Origin: RGIG5612 sp964528825
Lineage (GTDB): Bacteria > Bacillota > Clostridia > Lachnospirales > Lachnospiraceae
Direction: 5' to 3'
Assembly (NCBI GenBank): GCA_964528825.1
Contig: CAZGVB010000002.1
Coordinates: forward strand, 1 to 64,000
Length of the DNA stretch: 64,000 nucleotides
Numbering within the stretch: position 1 is the stretch's first letter; every line of letters begins with the position of its first letter. This document shows, in pieces, positions 53,715-62,500 of this stretch. The notes beneath the pieces are model-generated. The model saw only the letters and a list, made by a program, of their open reading frames with translations, was not told the DNA's origin and made no database searches. The translations under genes and the position numbers were made by a program.

Positions 53715-55592
53715 TCACAGCTCGGGTATCGTCTCCTCCGGTGTGTCGGTTGATGCCGGTATCTCAAAGAGAGACTCGAATTCATCCTGCATGATCTTTT
53801 CCTTTTCAAGAAGTCGCTGTGCGCATTCCTCGAGTACGTTCATGTTGGCGACTATCAGTTCCTTTGCCTCCTTGTAGCACTTGTCCATGATCTCGCGGAC
53901 TTCCTCGTCTATCTGTGCCGCTACATTTTCCGAATAAGGCTTTGCCTGTCCCCAATCGCGGCCGATAAATACCTCATCGCTGTCCGATGACGAATAATCT
54001 ATCGGTCCGAGCTTCTCACTCATACCATATTTTGTAACCATAGATCTTGCGATCGATGTAGCCTGTTTGATATCCTGGCTCGCGCCTGTTGTGATATCAT
54101 CGAATATCAATTCCTCTGCTATACGTCCGCCGAAGGAAACCTTGATATTCTCAAGCATCTTTTCTTTAGAATTGAACATCTCATCCTTTTCCGGAAGGGG
54201 CATCGTATATCCGCCTGCCATACCTGTAGGTATGATGGATACCATATGTACAGGACCTACCTCAGGGAGCAGATGGAATAATATCGCATGTCCGGATTCG
54301 TGGTATGCAGTTATCCTTCTTTCCTTTTCCGATACAAGACGGCTCTTCTTCTCTGTTCCTATGCCGACCTTGATAAATGCCTTATCTATATCCTCCTGCT
54401 TGATATATGCTCTGCCTGCACCTGCGGCATTGATAGCTGCCTCGTTCAGTAGGTTTTCAAGGTCTGCTCCCGAAAAGCCTACCGTAGTCCTTGCGACATT
54501 CTGCAGATCCACATCTTCTGCGAGCGGCTTATTGCGTGCATGAACCTTGAGTATCTCCTCACGTCCCTTTACGTCAGGCTTTCCTACATAGACCTTTCTG
54601 TCAAATCTGCCCGGTCTGAGGATCGCAGGATCCAATATATCTACACGGTTTGTTGCAGCCATGACGATGATTCCCTCATTAACGCCGAAGCCGTCCATCT
54701 CTACAAGTATCTGGTTGAGAGTCTGTTCTCTCTCGTCGTGTCCGCCGCCGAGGCCTGATCCTCTGCGTCTTGCTACCGCATCGATCTCATCTATAAATAT
54801 GATACAAGGCGCGTTTTTCTTTGCCTCACCGAACAGATCTCTTACTCTGGATGCTCCTACGCCTACGAACATCTCAACAAAGTCGGATCCCGAGATATGA
54901 AAGAACGGCACACCGGCCTCTCCGCTTGTTGCTCTGGCAAGAAGCGTTTTTCCTGTTCCGGGAGGTCCGACGAGCAATATACCCTTAGGTATGCGGGCCC
55001 CGACCCTTGTATATTTTTGAGGATTCTTCAGAAATGCAACAACCTCCTCAAGCTGTTCCTTTTCCTCATGCAGACCGGCAACATCATTGAATGTTGTCTT
55101 GTTCTTCTTGGAATCAACAGCCTTCGCACGTGTCTTTCCGAAGTTCATCACATTGCCGCTTCCGCCGCCCTGTCTGTTTGCTACGAATGCGAATAATATA
55201 AACATCATCGCCAGCATTATGAGCATCGGAAGAATAGTAGCAGTGAAGAAATTCTCTCTTGTCACATCCTTCAATGTATAGACCTGATCCTCGGATTGAA
55301 GCAGATCCGCCATTTCGGCAACATCCGGAACATACAGCACCTTCTCGGAATCATCCTTGAACGTGATCGTAAGAACTCCTGTCGGTACCTCGTTGTTCTG
55401 GTTTATCACAAGATCCTTTATATAATCCGGATCCTTCTTATCGGCTGCAAGATCTTCGATAAATTCATTATATGTATAATCGTCATCAACTCTTCCGGAG
55501 CTTGTCATAGCATAAACAACAGCAAATATAGCTGCTATTATCAATATGTATACTATCAGGCTCCTCACCATATTGCCCTTGTTGTTGTTCAT
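53715..55592 (-). CDS. ftsH: ATP-dependent membrane zinc protease FtsH
   Basis: Degrades unstable and misassembled membrane proteins. Two membrane helices (residues 10-30 and 115-138) flank an extracytoplasmic domain. AAA+ module with Walker A GPPGTGKT at 209-216, Walker B IIFIDEIDA, SRH region; M41 zinc site HESGH at 431-435. 625 aa, complete. It follows hpt by 24 bp in the conserved tilS-hpt-ftsH order. Confidence 0.97.
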   Translation of the reverse strand: MNNNKGNMVRSLIVYILIIAAIFAVVYAMTSSGRVDDDYTYNEFIEDLAADKKDPDYIKDLVINQNNEVPTGVLTITFKDDSEKVLYVPDVAEMADLLQSEDQVYTLKDVTRENFFTATILPMLIMLAMMFILFAFVANRQGGGSGNVMNFGKTRAKAVDSKKNKTTFNDVAGLHEEKEQLEEVVAFLKNPQKYTRVGARIPKGILLVGPPGTGKTLLARATSGEAGVPFFHISGSDFVEMFVGVGASRVRDLFGEAKKNAPCIIFIDEIDAVARRRGSGLGGGHDEREQTLNQILVEMDGFGVNEGIIVMAATNRVDILDPAILRPGRFDRKVYVGKPDVKGREEILKVHARNKPLAEDVDLQNVARTTVGFSGADLENLLNEAAINAAGAGRAYIKQEDIDKAFIKVGIGTEKKSRLVSEKERRITAYHESGHAILFHLLPEVGPVHMVSIIPTGMAGGYTMPLPEKDEMFNSKEKMLENIKVSFGGRIAEELIFDDITTGASQDIKQATSIARSMVTKYGMSEKLGPIDYSSSDSDEVFIGRDWGQAKPYSENVAAQIDEEVREIMDKCYKEAKELIVANMNVLEECAQRLLEKEKIMQDEFESLFEIPASTDTPEETIPEL

Positions 55593-55616
55593 TTTGTACC
55601 TTTCGAATATATAAAA

Positions 55617-56135
55617 TTAAGCAGTCACCACACCTATAAAAGGCAGGTCTCTGTATTTTTGATCGTAATCCAGGCCCCATCCTACTACAAAAGCATCCGG
55701 GATGCGAAAGCCGACATAGTCAGCCTCGAAATCATTTACACGTCTGTCGGGCTTGTCAAGCAATGTGACCACCTCAACACCGTCCGGCTCCTGTGAGCTG
55801 ATCATGTCTTTTATGATCTTTAATGTTCTTCCTGTATCTACTATATCCTCAACTATGATGACTTCCTTGCCCTCAAGCGGACGGTCTATGTCCCTTGTTA
55901 TCTTCACTTCACCGCAAGACTCGGTCCCTGCGCCGTAGCTTTCGGCTGCCATAAAGGCTATTTCCACAGGTATTGACATCTCCTGTGCGAGTGCCGTCAT
56001 AAAGAATGCACATCCGTTTAATATTCCGACAAGAAGTACGTCCTTATCTTTATACTTTTCACTTAAGACTGCCGCGAGCTCTCTTATGCGTGCCCGTACG
56101 TCCCTCTCTTCAATCAATACTTCTATCTCGTTCAT
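55617..56135 (-). CDS. hpt: Hypoxanthine-guanine phosphoribosyltransferase
   Basis: Purine salvage: hypoxanthine or guanine plus PRPP gives IMP or GMP. PRPP loop VIIVEDIVDTGRTL at residues 92-105; LVGILNGCAFFMTAL near 35. 172 aa. It overlaps tilS by 26 bp, indicating coupled translation, as in many Firmicutes. Confidence 0.95.
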   Translation of the reverse strand: MNEIEVLIEERDVRARIRELAAVLSEKYKDKDVLLVGILNGCAFFMTALAQEMSIPVEIAFMAAESYGAGTESCGEVKITRDIDRPLEGKEVIIVEDIVDTGRTLKIIKDMISSQEPDGVEVVTLLDKPDRRVNDFEADYVGFRIPDAFVVGWGLDYDQKYRDLPFIGVVTA

Positions 56136-57618
56136 TATCTCCTCCGGTGATCGTAACGACCAATGCTCTGACTGTCTTATCTGTTACCTTATAGGGCTCC
56201 CCTATACGATATCCGATCACCCATAGCGTACTGTTAAGATCCTTCAGCACCAATAACCTGTTCCTGATCTCCCACGGTATCTTTTCATCCGTGAAATATT
56301 TTTTAAGTGTTTTCCTTCCGCCGGAAAATCTTATATCGTCATCCGGCGACGGCCTGCCGAGGATCAGACTTCCTTTGATTGTATCACAATCGAAAGCCTT
56401 CTTGTATATGTTTTTTTCGGTCAGTTCGGCTCTGTTCGTATCATTTACATCTATTACGGCAAATGATATAGTTCCGCCGTCTGCCAGGATAAATGTCTTC
56501 CCTCCGAAGGCCACGATCTCGCCTATATCTATGTTCACATGCCGGTCCATCAGCATATGTATCGGTTGTCCTTCATAATCCTTTCTATCCGCGCTTTGCG
56601 CCGCCTTATCCTTGCGGATCAATATATTACCATAGCTTTTGTATGCCTTAAGCCCGTATGGCAGCTCTATATATCTGCCTGTCTGCTTATCTGCCAGCGA
56701 CAGGCAATCATATACATGAACGTGAGTGATATCCTTTAATGTACCAGCCATGAGTGCGATACATTTGTATATTATGCCTGTCTGTATCGCGATATCCTCA
56801 TTCTTCAGCTTGTCACAGGATATCGCGATGCTGTCCTCTCTGCGATCTACTGCCGTGCGCATCGCAGCTTCCGTCTGAGCATCCATATATGCCTGGATCT
56901 GATACATAAAGGCCGCTGTCTCACTGATATGCCTGCTTGCCCTGCTGTTTACCTTCTTTAATTCGGGCATGACATTCAGCCTTATCTTATTTCTTGCATA
57001 ATCGTCGCCGTAATTGGTCGAATCCGTCACGTAGGGAATCGAATTGGCATTGATATATTCTTCTATCTCATCGCGTCCTACACCGATCAGGGGCCTGATA
57101 ATGGTCAAGCTGCCTCTTTTATTTACCGGAATTATGCCTTTTATTCCATTTAATCCGGAGCCTCTTATAAGGTTCAGCAATACCGTTTCCACATTATCAT
57201 CTCTGTGATGAGCCAAAGCGATCTTTATGTCGCCGTACCTGCTCTTTGCAGACAGCTTGAGCGCCGCCGCCTCAAAGGCTTTATATCTGGCATATCTTCC
57301 CGCCTCTTCCACGCTCATCTTTTTATTTTTGGCGATCGACTCTACGTCTGTATTGACCGCTACGCACGGGACATTTATATTTTTACAAAAATCCTTTACA
57401 AAATTTTTATCTCTCTCGGCTTCCGCCCCTCTCAGCATATGATTCACATGAACAACAAGTATCTCGAACCTCCACTGCATGCTGAGCTTGTTCAATATAT
57501 GTAAAAGGCATATGGAATCCATTCCTCCGGAGACTCCTATGATGACCTTATCTCCCTCGTTTATCATTCCATATGACCTTATTTGTTCTATTACCGTTTT
57601 TTCCAGTGATCTGCTCAT
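56110..57618 (-). CDS. tilS: tRNA(Ile)-lysidine synthase
   Basis: Converts C34 of the AUA-decoding tRNA-Ile to lysidine. N-terminal PP-loop ATPase with SGGMDS at 30-35, VHVNHMLRGAEAERD, ALAHHRDDNVETVLLNLIRGSGLNG in parts; C-terminal substrate domains with SGGRKTLKKYFTDEKIP. 502 aa. In sporeformers spoIIE usually lies just upstream; here the next upstream gene is divIC. Confidence 0.95.
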   Translation of the reverse strand: MSRSLEKTVIEQIRSYGMINEGDKVIIGVSGGMDSICLLHILNKLSMQWRFEILVVHVNHMLRGAEAERDKNFVKDFCKNINVPCVAVNTDVESIAKNKKMSVEEAGRYARYKAFEAAALKLSAKSRYGDIKIALAHHRDDNVETVLLNLIRGSGLNGIKGIIPVNKRGSLTIIRPLIGVGRDEIEEYINANSIPYVTDSTNYGDDYARNKIRLNVMPELKKVNSRASRHISETAAFMYQIQAYMDAQTEAAMRTAVDRREDSIAISCDKLKNEDIAIQTGIIYKCIALMAGTLKDITHVHVYDCLSLADKQTGRYIELPYGLKAYKSYGNILIRKDKAAQSADRKDYEGQPIHMLMDRHVNIDIGEIVAFGGKTFILADGGTISFAVIDVNDTNRAELTEKNIYKKAFDCDTIKGSLILGRPSPDDDIRFSGGRKTLKKYFTDEKIPWEIRNRLLVLKDLNSTLWVIGYRIGEPYKVTDKTVRALVVTITGGDNERDRSID

Positions 57619-57677
57619 TCTTCTGTGATGTCTGTCCCCGGCATGCAGCTGTCTTACCGTTATTTTCCTGCCTGGTA

Positions 57678-58196
57678 TTATTCTTCCTCTTTGAAAATGA
57701 TCTCGTCAGGATATATATATCCGATGGACCTTGCCTTTTCTTCTATATATTCCTTTGTTTTTACATAATCCTGTTCATTTTCAAGCTCGCTGCTCCGCTC
57801 TTTTTCTTCCTCGATCATCTGTTCAAGACGCGCCTTTCTCTCCTCATTGTTGCGCAGCTTTTTTTGATCGCTTATGATACGCAGTCCCAAAAAAATGCAA
57901 AACAGACACATTATCGCACCCAAAAGGAATATCATTATAAGCCTTTTCAGCTTCAATGATCTTTTTACGCCTCTTTTTGCAGAACCTGTGGGTCTTTCAG
58001 AATTTCCGGGTCTTCCAGAGCCTCTTGGCCTTTCAGAGCTTCCGGATCTTCCGGAGTTTCCGGAGTTTCCGGAGTTTCTGAGTCTTTCGGAGTTTCCGAG
58101 TCCTTCAGAGCTTACAGATCTTCTGAGTCTTTCAGAGCTTCTCCCCTTGCGGCTGTCTGCATATCTTTTTACAGATCTGTTTTCGGAGCTGTTCAT
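57678..58196 (-). CDS. divIC: Septum formation initiator DivIC/FtsB with repetitive N-tail
   Basis: Bitopic division protein. Residues 1-80 form a basic cytoplasmic tail dominated by Ser-Glu-Arg and Asn-Ser-Gly repeats. One membrane helix follows (86-106), then an extracytoplasmic coiled coil (110-143) and the conserved end EEKARSIGYIYPDEIIF. 172 aa versus about 110-130 usually; the excess is the repeat tail. The start overlaps rqcP by 4 bp. The repeats in the tail are a recent-looking expansion of a 9-bp unit. Confidence 0.9.
   Translation of the reverse strand: MNSSENRSVKRYADSRKGRSSERLRRSVSSEGLGNSERLRNSGNSGNSGRSGSSERPRGSGRPGNSERPTGSAKRGVKRSLKLKRLIMIFLLGAIMCLFCIFLGLRIISDQKKLRNNEERKARLEQMIEEEKERSSELENEQDYVKTKEYIEEKARSIGYIYPDEIIFKEEE
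57981..58139. repeat. 9-bp-based repeats in the divIC 5' region
   Basis: Runs of TTCCGGAGT and variants (TTTCAGAGC, TTTCTGAGT) in frame over about 160 bp; three perfect copies stand side by side near 58050. They encode Asn-Ser-Gly and Ser-Glu-Arg units. Confidence 0.85.
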
Positions 58197-58432
58197 ATCA
58201 ATTCATACATTTCGGAGACATTTTCCTTTTTCACATTCTCAGCGACACTGCAAACCTTTGCCTTTAATGTCCTCCCTGCAAATGCTATCTCGATGATATC
58301 CCCTTCTTTAACATCATATGAAGCCTTCACCGTGCGTCCGTTTACACTGATCCTGCCGGCATCGGCAGCCTCATTCGCTACCGTTCTGCGCTTTATCAGT
58401 CTTGAAACCTTTAAATACTTATCTATTCTCAT
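58193..58432 (-). CDS. rqcP: S4-domain RNA-binding protein RqcP/HslR
   Basis: 79 aa consisting of one S4 domain (MRIDKYLKVSRLIKRRTVANEA, then GRISVNGRTVKASYDVKEGD). In Bacillus, RqcP (YabO) works with RqcH to add Ala tails to stalled nascent chains on 50S subunits. Position between hup and divIC matches yabO of Firmicutes, but yabP and yabQ, which normally follow it, are missing. Confidence 0.92.
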   Translation of the reverse strand: MRIDKYLKVSRLIKRRTVANEAADAGRISVNGRTVKASYDVKEGDIIEIAFAGRTLKAKVCSVAENVKKENVSEMYELI

Positions 58433-58523
58433 ACTGTCCGCCCCATTCGGGACTTTTTGATCCGTTCCCGATGATTATAAATGCGATATGTGAACTTTTT
58501 AAGTTCTCTTTTGAATTATAACA

Positions 58524-58563
58524 AAAAAGACTGCGGTATTACATCCTGCACCGCAGTCTTTTT
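58524..58563 (-). terminator. Terminator of hup
   Basis: AAAAAGACTGCGGT pairs with ACCGCAGTCTTTTT around a 12-nt loop; T-run on both strands. It lies 18 bp after the hup stop. Confidence 0.85.
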
Positions 58564-58580
58564 CAGTCTGAATATATATA

Positions 58581-58853
58581 TTAGTTGATAGCGTCCTTAA
58601 GAGCCTTGCCTGCTTTGAACTTCGGAGCCTTTGAAGCTGCGATCTTCATTGTCTCACCCGTCTGAGGATTTCTTCCCTGACGTGCTGCTCTCTTAGAAAC
58701 CTCGAATGTTCCGAAGCCTACAAGCTGGATCTTCTCACCCTTCTTAAGTTCTTCGGCTACTGTGTCTGTAAATGCCTTAAGAGCAGATGCTGCTGCTTTC
58801 TGGCTGAGACCTGTCTTTTCTGCAATCTGTGCAACTAATTCTACTTTATTCAT
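58581..58853 (-). CDS. hup: Histone-like DNA-binding protein HU
   Basis: 90-aa nucleoid protein that bends DNA as a dimer. MNKVELVAQIAEKTGLSQKAA, VGFGTFEVSKRAARQGRNP and the DNA-inserting Pro in NPQTGE are typical. AGGAGG precedes the ATG. Own strong promoter and terminator, so it is monocistronic although it heads the rqcP-divIC-tilS block. Confidence 0.97.
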   Translation of the reverse strand: MNKVELVAQIAEKTGLSQKAAASALKAFTDTVAEELKKGEKIQLVGFGTFEVSKRAARQGRNPQTGETMKIAASKAPKFKAGKALKDAIN

Positions 58854-58877
58854 GCTGTTCCTCCTAGAATACTAACC

Positions 58878-58892
58878 TGTGATTCAATCACA
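58878..58892. promoter_or_regulatory. Palindrome at the hup transcription start
   Basis: TGTGATT-C-AATCACA, a perfect 7-bp inverted repeat directly after the -10 box, so it covers the predicted start site. It resembles CRP/FNR-type half sites (TGTGA/TCACA, 5-bp gap). It could be an operator or a 5' hairpin in the mRNA. Confidence 0.5.
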
Positions 58893-58896
58893 AGTA

Positions 58897-58925
58897 CTTA
58901 TACAATAATCATTTATTTTTGTCAA
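58897..58925 (-). promoter_or_regulatory. Promoter of hup
   Basis: Minus-strand TTGACA (58920-58925), 17-bp spacer, TATAAG (58897-58902). Confidence 0.8.
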
Positions 58926-58971
58926 CAAAAATCATTTTTGTCGCGTATTTACACGCATTTTGGAGCTGCAA

Positions 58972-59586
58972 ATGATTGTTTTTTTCGTATCTGTGTACTA
59001 TACTTGTCCTATGCATTTCGATAAAAGAGACCTGTTTACTATTCCGAATATCATGTCATATTTCCGGATACTTCTTGTTCCGGTATTTATTATCGTCTAC
59101 ATAAATTCAGACAGCTTATCCGGCAATATCTGGTCTATTGTTGTCGTCCTTCTATCGGCTGCGACCGACATACTCGACGGACAGGTGGCAAGGCGTACGG
59201 GGCAGGTCACGGACCTCGGCAAGATACTTGATCCGATAGCCGACAAAGCAATGCAATTCGCCATGATGTTCTGTGTAGTCATCAAGTACCGCTCCGTAGC
59301 TGTACTCATTATCATTTATGCCGCAAAAGAGCTTATATCCCTCGCATTCAGCGGATATCTTTTCAAGCATAAAAAGAATATCGACGGTGCCATGTGGTGC
59401 GGCAAGATATGTACCGTGATCCTATATGCCGTCATGCTGACATTTATCGTCATTCCCGATATCTCATCCGCTATTGAGAATATTCTGGTCGTCATGGCAG
59501 CTATGTTCATGCTTCTGGCCTTCATAATCTATATGAAGGAATATATTAAGCTGCTCATCGAGCTGAAAAAAGAGAAAAGATCTTAA
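58972..59586 (+). CDS. pgsA: CDP-alcohol phosphatidyltransferase (PgsA-like)
   Basis: Probably makes phosphatidylglycerophosphate from CDP-diacylglycerol and glycerol-3-phosphate in the membrane. Family motif DG-x2-AR-x8-G-x3-D-x3-D is seen as DGQVARRTGQVTDLGKILDPIAD. Six hydrophobic segments. GGAG 6 nt upstream supports ATG 58972 (204 aa); ATG 59011 (191 aa), starting MHFDKRDLFTIPNIMSYFR, is where relatives usually begin and is a real alternative. Divergent from hup and convergent with the giant TPR gene. Confidence 0.88.
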   Translation: MIVFFVSVYYTCPMHFDKRDLFTIPNIMSYFRILLVPVFIIVYINSDSLSGNIWSIVVVLLSAATDILDGQVARRTGQVTDLGKILDPIADKAMQFAMMFCVVIKYRSVAVLIIIYAAKELISLAFSGYLFKHKKNIDGAMWCGKICTVILYAVMLTFIVIPDISSAIENILVVMAAMFMLLAFIIYMKEYIKLLIELKKEKRS

Positions 59587-59592
59587 AGCGGA

Positions 59593-62500
59593 TCACATCA
59601 GATCACTTTCCAGTATTTTCTGCTTTACATCATCATTCTTCTTGAATGCCGAGAAAAGCTTTCCGGAGTTTCTCTTTTCCGCACGTTCAATCGCTTTATC
59701 TATTATGCCTATCACATCATCATATCCCAAGCGTCTCGTCGGAACATTTATCTCGTTGATCTTTGCATGAAGAGCAAGCTTGGCTATATCATCCAATACA
59801 TAGCCTCTCTCCTTGGCATATTTTGCAGCTATGTCGGCCCATTCGATAATACTCAGCTCATTTATATCCACCCTGTTCTTAAACATTCCTTTAAGCTCGG
59901 GGAAGCTGCCGAACAGGCTCTCTACTGCCAGCTGATTGCCCTCAAGAGTGATCATGCCGCTGTATCTGTGCTCTTTCATTATATTTATAAGATTTTCGAC
60001 CGTTGTATCGTCAAGATATCCGACATTTTCTATTATCAGATGGCTGCCGCCTATCTTCTGCAATACTTTGTCGAGATTTTTCCCGTTGAGCAGCTCTGAC
60101 TGTACCTTGGCTACCTTTCCGTTTGCACCGTCTATCTCCTGCGATATAGCCTTGATCATCTCTATCGCAAGATATGTCTTGCCTGTCTTTATATCTCCCG
60201 TAACAACAAGATTGCCTCCGGACTCATCTCCGCATCTCTTTGCATCAATAATATCTCCGATGCACTTGCATATTTGCTCTTCCATACCGTCAATGAGCAA
60301 AAATTCGGAAACCTCTTTTTTGATATTTTCGGGCAGGATATATCCCTTGCCCTTATTTGATGATCCGCTTGACAATGTCTCGTCTTTTGCAGATACCATG
60401 TCGGATTCAGGTTCAACATGCTCATCCTCTGTTTCAGATGATGTTAAGAACTTACTGAACAACTCGTCAAATGCATCTGTATCCAGAATATCATCCTCGT
60501 CTTTTTCCTCTTCAGATGCCCCACTTATGCCTGCGGTCTCAAATTCGTCCATGAGTTTGCCGAATTCCTCATCCTGATCCGGCACATCCTCATATAAGCC
60601 CTGTTTGCTTCTTTCCTCGGCATTCATTATCTCAAATCTGGCAATTGCATCTTCTGCCTCGCTTTCATGCAACGAGCCTGCCGCAGTCTGTACGGCAATA
60701 TCCGGCTCATCGGTATCTATACCCTCATCGCATCCGCTGACCTCTCCCGTGATATCGACATTATCACCCTCGGCTGCGGCACATATAGCACTCATGTCCG
60801 GATACTCTTCTGCCTGCACATCCGGTCTGATCATATCTATATCCGTAGGAATGCCCTTAGATATCATGCCTGTGATCGCATTTTCGCCGCTAAGGGCTTG
60901 CTCGTTTGATGCATGATCTGATAAGTCTCCCGATAGGCCGGTATGGCCTTCTGACATATTATCACCGATATCGCTCGGTATATCAGAGCTCTGCGCTCCT
61001 TCCACGAGTCCTATCTTCTTAGGATCGAAAGCAAATATATCTCCCTTCCTTTTCTCATTATTGCCATCCATATCCGATATCTCTATATCGTCAAACATCG
61101 GATCATCCATAGCATACGGTAGTACCACCGGTGATGTCAGATTAACGGCTGACTGGATCATCCTGAGTCTCTCTATCTCTACTCCCGATACACCCGACTC
61201 CTCGATCGCATCAGGCTTTTCAACGTTTAATTCCTCGAGGATATCATCAATTGACAGCTGTCCTTCCATGCTGTCATCATCTATCATCTCAGGTGTGAGA
61301 GATTCTACATCTAAGCCAAGCTGACCGCTGTCATCGCTTGAGACGGATATATATGAGAAATCCACATTATCTATTATCCTCGGGCCATTCTCTATATCTG
61401 TGTCAGCTGCTGCCGCACCGGCCGGATACAGCTCCGGCTTTATGACAGAGGATGCATATTGGGAAAGTCTTGCATTTAATACTCCGAGCTTGCCTGCTGA
61501 GGCTGCCGAAAGCTTTATACGTATACTTCTTGTCTCTTGCATATCAATTTCCAATGTCTCGTTTGAGTCTGTTATTATCTTGCGGATCTCCTCACCTAAT
61601 TTTTCCTCAGGTGTCATATCCTCATATATTTGGTTGTTAAGCGCACTATCAAGCTCTTTTCTTCCGAATATCAAGGTTGCGCCGATATCTCCCTCGCTGT
61701 CGCTTTGACCTGCTATCGTCTCGGCCACCTCATTTATTTCATCCTCAAGCTGCGCCTCGTGTTCTATTTCATTTTCTGTAAGGTCCGCGTCTGTCTCGCT
61801 GTCAATGCATTGCGCCGCACCGCTTCCCTGTAAGGCTACCGCCATATGTACGGCTCCCGCTCTTTGCAGAAGATCTATGTTCTGTTCCGCATCTGCATCC
61901 TGCGGATCGTTCTGTACATTATCAGCCTCGTCTTCAAACACGCCTTCAAGCCCCTCAAATCCACCATCATCTGAATCATCCGAATCCGATGTCGTTAATT
62001 CTTTCAGGATAAGATCGGCCTCCTCAATGAGCATCTTTTCTTCATCTCTGTCAAGCCCATTGGTTTTCAGATCTTCTTCTGCCTTCTCATACTCCTGCTG
62101 CCATTGAAGATTCTCGCCGAATTCCTGACATGCTTTGCTCATTTCCGCCTCGATTCTCGCATCCCTTTCTATTCTCTCAGATTCCTTTGCAGCAGCAGCC
62201 GCTGCCTCCCTGGCTGCGTTTTCCTCCTCTGCCATGCGTGCAAGCTCGGCCTCATGTCTCTTCTTTTCTTCGTAGGCTATCCTCTTGGCCTCCTGCTGCT
62301 TTCTTCTGGCCTCTTCTCTTGCTTCCTTTTGAGCCTTTTCAATCGCTATATCTTCATCGGTCGGCTGCTCATATGTAAAGAAAACTCCTTGTGCAGCCGC
62401 CTTGCTGTTGCCCTGCTGTATCAAGGTTCTCAGCTGGTCCATGCTTATGGTCTTTCCGTTGCCTTCATTCAGAGCTTCATATGCCTCCGCCTCGCAGGCC

